Below are positions 4,982-8,988 of a stretch of DNA of 8,988 nt, one piece after another. A program made the position numbers and the translations under genes. Source of the DNA: Lentisphaerota bacterium (GTDB lineage: Bacteria; Verrucomicrobiota; Kiritimatiellia; UBA8416; JAFGIZ01); contig JAFGIZ010000068.1 in NCBI GenBank assembly GCA_016929365.1, positions 1 to 8,988 of the forward strand. Direction: 5' to 3'. The first letter of the stretch is position 1. Every line of letters begins with the position of its first letter. Under the pieces are notes generated by a model that was not told the DNA's origin, did not search any database, and saw only the letters and a list, made by a program, of their open reading frames with translations.

Positions 4982-7900
4982 ATGAGCGTCGAGCCCTTTG
5001 TCCATCTGCACCTGCACACGTGCTACAGCATGCTCGACGGCGCCTGCCGGGTGCCCGACATCATGGACATTGCCGAGGAGCAGAACATGCCCGCCGTGGC
5101 CATTACGGACCACGGCGTGATGTACGGCGCGATCGACTTCTACCGCGCGGCGCGCGACCGCGGCATCAACCCCGTCATCGGCTGCGAGACCTACGTGGCG
5201 CCGGGCAGCCGCTTTGACCGCAAGAGCGACAACGGCAAGGCGCCCCACTTCCACCTCGTGCTCCTGGCCGCCGACCGGACCGGTTACGAAAATCTCGTCC
5301 GCCTTGTGTCCGCGGCGCACCTGGAGGGGTTCTATTACAAGCCCCGCATCGACAAGGAGCTGCTGGCGCAGCACGCGCAGGGCCTCATTGCGCTCTCCGG
5401 CTGCCTGCACGGCGAGCCGGCCCGGCACCTCCTGGACGGCAACCCGGACGCCGCGGCCGCCACGCTGAACACCTACGCGGACATTCTCGGCAAAGACAAC
5501 GTGTTTATCGAAATCCAGGACCACAACATTCCCGAGCAGCGCCGGATCAACAAGCACATGCCCGCCCTCTCCCGGAAGACAGGGCTCCCGCTCGTGGCCA
5601 CGAACGACGTGCATTACGTCAAGAAAGAGCATGCCGCCGCCCACGAGGTCCTGCTCTGCCTGCAGACGCAGACCGTGCTGAGCGATCCCAACCGCATGCG
5701 CTACCGCACGCAGGAATTCTACATGAAGAGCCGGGCGGAAATGGAACAGCTTTTCCGCGACGTGCCCGACGCGCTGGCCAACACGGTCCGCATCGCCGAG
5801 CGCTGCCGGGTCGAGCTCGAGTTCGGCCGGCCGCATTTCCCCACGTTCCGGGTGCCCGAGGGCGTCGGCCAGAAGCAATACCTCACCCGGCTGGTTATGG
5901 ACGGCATCCGGCGCCATTACGGGGTCAAGGACCCCGCGCACCCCGCGGACGACCGGGAGCGGGCGATCCTGAAGCGGTTCAACGAGGAAGTGGCGGTCAT
6001 CGAAAAGACCGGCTTTATCAACTACTTCCTGGTCGTCTGGGATTTCATGCGCTTCGCGCACGAGCAGCGCATCCCGGTGGGCCCCGGGCGCGGGTCGGGC
6101 GGGGGCAGCCTGACGGCCTATGCGCTGGGCATCACCTCGATCGACCCCCTCCGTTACGGCCTGATTTTCGAGCGTTTCCTGAACCCGGAGCGCGTTTCGC
6201 CTCCCGATTTCGACATCGACTTCTGCCAGGCGCGGCGGGGGGAAGTGATCGAGTACGTCAAACAGAAGTACGGGCGCGACAACGTCGCGCAGATTGTGAC
6301 GTTCGGATCGCTCGGCCCGCGCTCCGTGATCCGCGACGTGGGCCGCGTACTCGAGATTCCCTATGCGGTCTGCGACCGTTTCTCGAAAATGGTGCCCGAG
6401 GAACCCAAGATGACCCTCGCGCGCGCGCTGGAAATGAATCCCGAGTTCCAGGCCGCCTACGACAACGACCCGGACTGCCGTCGCATTCTCGACTACGCCT
6501 TCGTGCTGGAGGGCCTCTACCGCAACCCCGGCACGCACGCCGCCGGCGTGGTGATCGGCGAACGGCCCCTGGTGGAGATCGTCCCGCTCGCTCTCGACAA
6601 GGACAGGCAGCCGGTGACCCAGTACACCATGGAGCCGCTCGGCGATATCGGGCTGCTCAAGATGGACTTCCTGGGGCTCAAGACCCTCACCGTGCTGCAG
6701 GAGGCGGTCACGCTCGTGGCGCGTTTCCGGGGCGAGACCCTGGACCTGGATAATCTGCCGTTCGACGACCGGCCGACGTACGACCTGCTGAACCGCGGCG
6801 ACACGATCGGCGTGTTCCAGCTCGAGAGCGCGGGCATGCGCGACCTGGCCCGCCGTGTGGGGATCGACGGCATCGAGGACCTGATCGCCATGATCGCGCT
6901 GTACCGGCCCGGGCCGATGAACATGCTGCCCGACTACGTGGACCGCAAGACCGGCAAGGCGAAAGTCAAGTACGACGACCCGCGCCTGGAGCCGATTCTC
7001 AAGGAAACGTACGGGGTCATGCTTTACCAGGAGCAGGTTCAGAAGGCGGCCAACATACTGGCCGGGTATTCGCTGGGCGACGCCGATATCCTGCGCCGGG
7101 CCATGGGCAAGAAGAAAATGGAGGTCATGGAGAACGAGCGCGAGCGCTTCATCAAGGGCTGCGCCGAGACGCATGACATGCCGGCGCGCAAGGCCGGCCG
7201 CATTTTCGACGTTATGGCGCAGTTTGCCGGCTACGGCTTCTGCAAGGCGCACAGCACCGGGTACGCGATCATCGCCTACCAGACCGCCTACCTGAAGGCC
7301 AACTACCCGGCCGAGTTCATGTCGGCCCTGCTCTCCTGCGAGATCGGCAATTTCGACAAGCTGCCCGTCTTCATCAACGAAGCCGCCGCCATGGGCCTCA
7401 AGATTTATCCGCCCGACGTGAACCGGAGCGGCGTGCGCTTCGAACCCCGGGAGGACGGCATTCTCTTCGGGCTGGCGGGCATCAAGAACGTCGGGCACGG
7501 CGTGGCCGAGGCGATCGTCGCCGGCCGCGCCGACGGGCCGTATACGTCGCTGATCGGTTTCTGTTCGCGGGTGGACGGGCAACTGGCGAACAAGAAGGTG
7601 CTCGAAAGCCTGGTGCGCAGCGGGGCGCTGGACTCGCTGCGGATGCACCGCGCCCGGTTGTTTCACGGGATCGATTTTGCCATGAGCCGCGCCGCGTCGG
7701 ACGCGCGCGACCGTGCCGCGGGGCAGCAGTCGCTTTTCGCCCTGCTCGAGGAGCCGACGGCCGCCGCCGGGGACGACGCGCTGCCGGATTGCGCGCCGTG
7801 GCACGAAAGCGCGTTGCTGGCGGGCGAACGGGAGCTGCTGGGGGTGTACATGAGCGGCCACCCCCTCGCGCAGTACGCCGGCTTGCTGCAGCGTTACCAG

Positions 7901-8494
7901 CTGACCGACGTCAGCGGCCTGGCGGCGCTCGACGACCGCACGCTGACCCGCCTCGGCGGCATCATCGCGCAGGTCAACCGCAAGCTCACCAAGAAGAAGG
8001 AAGCCATGGCCGTGGTGCACCTGGAAGACCTGGACGGCTGCGTCGAGGCCCTGGTGTTTCCCGATGTCTACCAGAAGTACGGCATGTACCTGGAGGATCA
8101 GCGCGCCGTGCTGGTGTGCGGCGAGGTCACCCGGCGCGAGGAACCGCCCAAGCTGATTGCCTACGAAATTTATCCGCTGGAAGAGGCGCCCCGGCATTTC
8201 ACGCGGCGCCTCGGCGTACACATCGCCGCCGCGGCGGCGGAGAACGGCCGGTTGCAGCGCGTGAAGGACATCCTGAAACTCCATCCCGGCGACGTCCCGG
8301 CGGTGATCTGCCTCCAGTTCCCCAAGGGCGAAAAGGTGTTCCTCGATACGGCCAAGGCCCTGCGCGTGAATCCGGAGGAAGCCCTGGTCGAGGCCCTGGA
8401 AAAGGAGCTGGGCGAGAAAAGCGTCTACATTGCCGTCAACCCGTCGCCATGCAAGAACAGCCGGGCCCGCCGCAACGGCCGCGGGCGGCTGTAG
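4982..8494 (+). CDS. dnaE: DNA polymerase III alpha subunit DnaE (replicative polymerase)
   Basis: DnaE is the catalytic subunit of the replicative holoenzyme. From the ATG at 4982 the product has 1170 residues, close to E. coli DnaE (1160). The N-terminal PHP domain (about 5-285) starts FVHLHLHTCYSMLDG and keeps H10, H12, D19, H44, E69, H91, C141, D209 and H211, the pattern expected of a metal-binding PHP. The palm follows with PVGPGRGSGGGS (365-376) and PDFDIDF, where D411 and D413 match E. coli D401/D403; D562 in KMDFLGLK matches D555. HAAGVV, the fingers, a helix-hairpin-helix region from about 808, the clamp-binding motif QQSLF (915-919) and an OB fold (about 987-1070) complete it. Start 4982 matches E. 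coli MSEPRFVHL; an ATG at 4973 or GTG at 4964 would add three or six residues. No intein is seen. The stop is TAG. Confidence 0.97.
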   Translation: MSVEPFVHLHLHTCYSMLDGACRVPDIMDIAEEQNMPAVAITDHGVMYGAIDFYRAARDRGINPVIGCETYVAPGSRFDRKSDNGKAPHFHLVLLAADRTGYENLVRLVSAAHLEGFYYKPRIDKELLAQHAQGLIALSGCLHGEPARHLLDGNPDAAAATLNTYADILGKDNVFIEIQDHNIPEQRRINKHMPALSRKTGLPLVATNDVHYVKKEHAAAHEVLLCLQTQTVLSDPNRMRYRTQEFYMKSRAEMEQLFRDVPDALANTVRIAERCRVELEFGRPHFPTFRVPEGVGQKQYLTRLVMDGIRRHYGVKDPAHPADDRERAILKRFNEEVAVIEKTGFINYFLVVWDFMRFAHEQRIPVGPGRGSGGGSLTAYALGITSIDPLRYGLIFERFLNPERVSPPDFDIDFCQARRGEVIEYVKQKYGRDNVAQIVTFGSLGPRSVIRDVGRVLEIPYAVCDRFSKMVPEEPKMTLARALEMNPEFQAAYDNDPDCRRILDYAFVLEGLYRNPGTHAAGVVIGERPLVEIVPLALDKDRQPVTQYTMEPLGDIGLLKMDFLGLKTLTVLQEAVTLVARFRGETLDLDNLPFDDRPTYDLLNRGDTIGVFQLESAGMRDLARRVGIDGIEDLIAMIALYRPGPMNMLPDYVDRKTGKAKVKYDDPRLEPILKETYGVMLYQEQVQKAANILAGYSLGDADILRRAMGKKKMEVMENERERFIKGCAETHDMPARKAGRIFDVMAQFAGYGFCKAHSTGYAIIAYQTAYLKANYPAEFMSALLSCEIGNFDKLPVFINEAAAMGLKIYPPDVNRSGVRFEPREDGILFGLAGIKNVGHGVAEAIVAGRADGPYTSLIGFCSRVDGQLANKKVLESLVRSGALDSLRMHRARLFHGIDFAMSRAASDARDRAAGQQSLFALLEEPTAAAGDDALPDCAPWHESALLAGERELLGVYMSGHPLAQYAGLLQRYQLTDVSGLAALDDRTLTRLGGIIAQVNRKLTKKKEAMAVVHLEDLDGCVEALVFPDVYQKYGMYLEDQRAVLVCGEVTRREEPPKLIAYEIYPLEEAPRHFTRRLGVHIAAAAAENGRLQRVKDILKLHPGDVPAVICLQFPKGEKVFLDTAKALRVNPEEALVEALEKELGEKSVYIAVNPSPCKNSRARRNGRGRL

Positions 8495-8589
8495 GAACCG
8501 GCAGCTGAGCAGCGCCGGCCGGGAGGGCGGGCGCAAAATCAAGATACACGTTGACGGCGGCGACCGGTTCCCGACATGCTAAAGGCGTT

Positions 8590-8988
8590 ATGGACACGGT
8601 GCGCATCGGGATTATCGGAGCCGCCGGCCGGGGGGAGATGGCGAGGCACTGGCACGCGCCGGCGGGCCGTTCCGTCGTGGCCGGCGCCGCGGACGTGTCG
8701 CCCGAAGCGCTGGACGCCTTTCGCCGGAACGTCAATCCGCAGGGCTTTGTCACGCAGGATTACCGCGCGCTGCTCGAGCGCCGGGACATCGACGCCGTGG
8801 CCGTCATGAGCCCGGACTTCACGCACGAGCAGTACGTCTGCGACGCGTTCGCCGCCGGGAAGCACGTATTCGCGGAAAAGCCCATGGCCATCACGACCGA
8901 AGGGTGCGACCGTATGCTGCGCGCCTGGGCCGCGTCGGGCAAACAGTTCATGATCGGCTTCAACATGCGCTACATGAACATCTTCCGC
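8590..8988 (+). CDS. Gfo/Idh/MocA-family oxidoreductase, N-terminal part (runs off window)
   Basis: The 133 codons present encode the Rossmann domain of a Gfo/Idh/MocA enzyme, a family of NAD(P)-dependent oxidoreductases acting mostly on sugars, inositols and their derivatives. Visible are VRIGIIGAAGRG (4-15), a GxGxxG-type dinucleotide loop, D35 at the end of the second strand where the ribose is usually held, MSPDFTHEQY (73-82), the EKPMA motif with catalytic-type K97 (96-100), and GFNMRY (123-128). The substrate cannot be told from this part. The ATG at 8590 follows AAAGG after four bases. The gene begins 95 bases after dnaE on the same strand; that gap has a TTGACG at 8551 but no good -10 partner and no clear terminator. 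A functional link to dnaE is not expected. Confidence 0.9.
   Translation, partial: MDTVRIGIIGAAGRGEMARHWHAPAGRSVVAGAADVSPEALDAFRRNVNPQGFVTQDYRALLERRDIDAVAVMSPDFTHEQYVCDAFAAGKHVFAEKPMAITTEGCDRMLRAWAASGKQFMIGFNMRYMNIFR

Noticed and set aside
4297..5019. N-terminal extension of the secreted-protein frame across gmhA up to 5019
   Set aside because: The extra residues are an Arg/Gly/Pro-rich out-of-frame reading of gmhA, while a signal peptide and a GGAGG-backed TTG lie exactly at 4296.
8495..8540. GC-rich symmetry after dnaE as a possible terminator
   Set aside because: At best a five-pair stem with a long loop can form, and it is followed by A rather than T on the plus strand.
4868..8542. 1224-codon open frame on the minus strand opposite dnaE
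   Set aside because: It shares codon register with dnaE, so it is open only because dnaE lacks TTA, CTA and TCA codons. Its translation shows no domain, and dnaE on the other strand is full-length with all family motifs.
8551..8581. Possible promoter (TTGACG) before the oxidoreductase gene
   Set aside because: The -35 half is good, but hexamers at 17-19 bases (ACATGC, CATGCT, ATGCTA) match TATAAT poorly, so I do not call a promoter.
8576..8809. 77-codon plus-strand frame beginning ATGCTAAAG, 13 bases upstream of the oxidoreductase start
   Set aside because: It reads the oxidoreductase DNA in another frame and has no recognisable motif; the frame from 8590 has the Rossmann loop and EKPMA.

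Overview
The window is a compact, GC-rich bacterial chromosome segment with seven protein genes and one tRNA gene. No gap between genes exceeds about 110 bases. I see no mobile element, CRISPR array or rRNA. Nearly all of it is conserved housekeeping sequence; only one protein gene (3520-4296) has no recognisable family.

Layout. On the minus strand, read from 4871 down to 1, come gmhA (sedoheptulose-7-phosphate isomerase), a small secreted protein of unknown function whose TTG start overlaps the gmhA stop, tRNA-Leu(CAG) with its own good promoter, ilvE (branched-chain aminotransferase), mcsA, mcsB and the 5' part of clpC, which leaves the window just inside its first Walker A motif. On the plus strand, diverging from gmhA, are dnaE (replicative DNA polymerase III alpha subunit, complete) and the first 133 codons of a Gfo/Idh/MocA-type oxidoreductase.

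How the genes work together. mcsA-mcsB-clpC is the protein-arginine-phosphorylation quality-control set: McsB marks proteins with phospho-arginine, McsA activates it, and ClpC recognises the mark and feeds the protein to ClpP. The residues expected for writing, sensing and docking phospho-arginine are visible. The usual Firmicutes partner, the repressor ctsR, is absent; ilvE occupies the upstream position, separated from mcsA by nine bases. Because tRNA-Leu lies just upstream of ilvE with no evident terminator between them, its promoter could also feed the whole ilvE-mcsA-mcsB-clpC run. gmhA points to heptose-containing surface glycans. dnaE retains what looks like a complete metal-binding PHP domain.

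Organism. High GC at third codon positions, a heptose isomerase, a tRNA lacking an encoded CCA end and McsA/McsB outside an obvious Firmicutes context suggest a Gram-negative-type bacterium. Chlamydia also carries mcsA/mcsB, so a member of the PVC group (for example Kiritimatiellota or a relative) is my best guess, but this is inference from gene content only.

I did not find a convincing new defence, mobile or regulatory system. The best leads are the tRNA-ilvE-mcsAB-clpC arrangement without ctsR, the unknown secreted protein coupled to gmhA, and several hairpins between genes.
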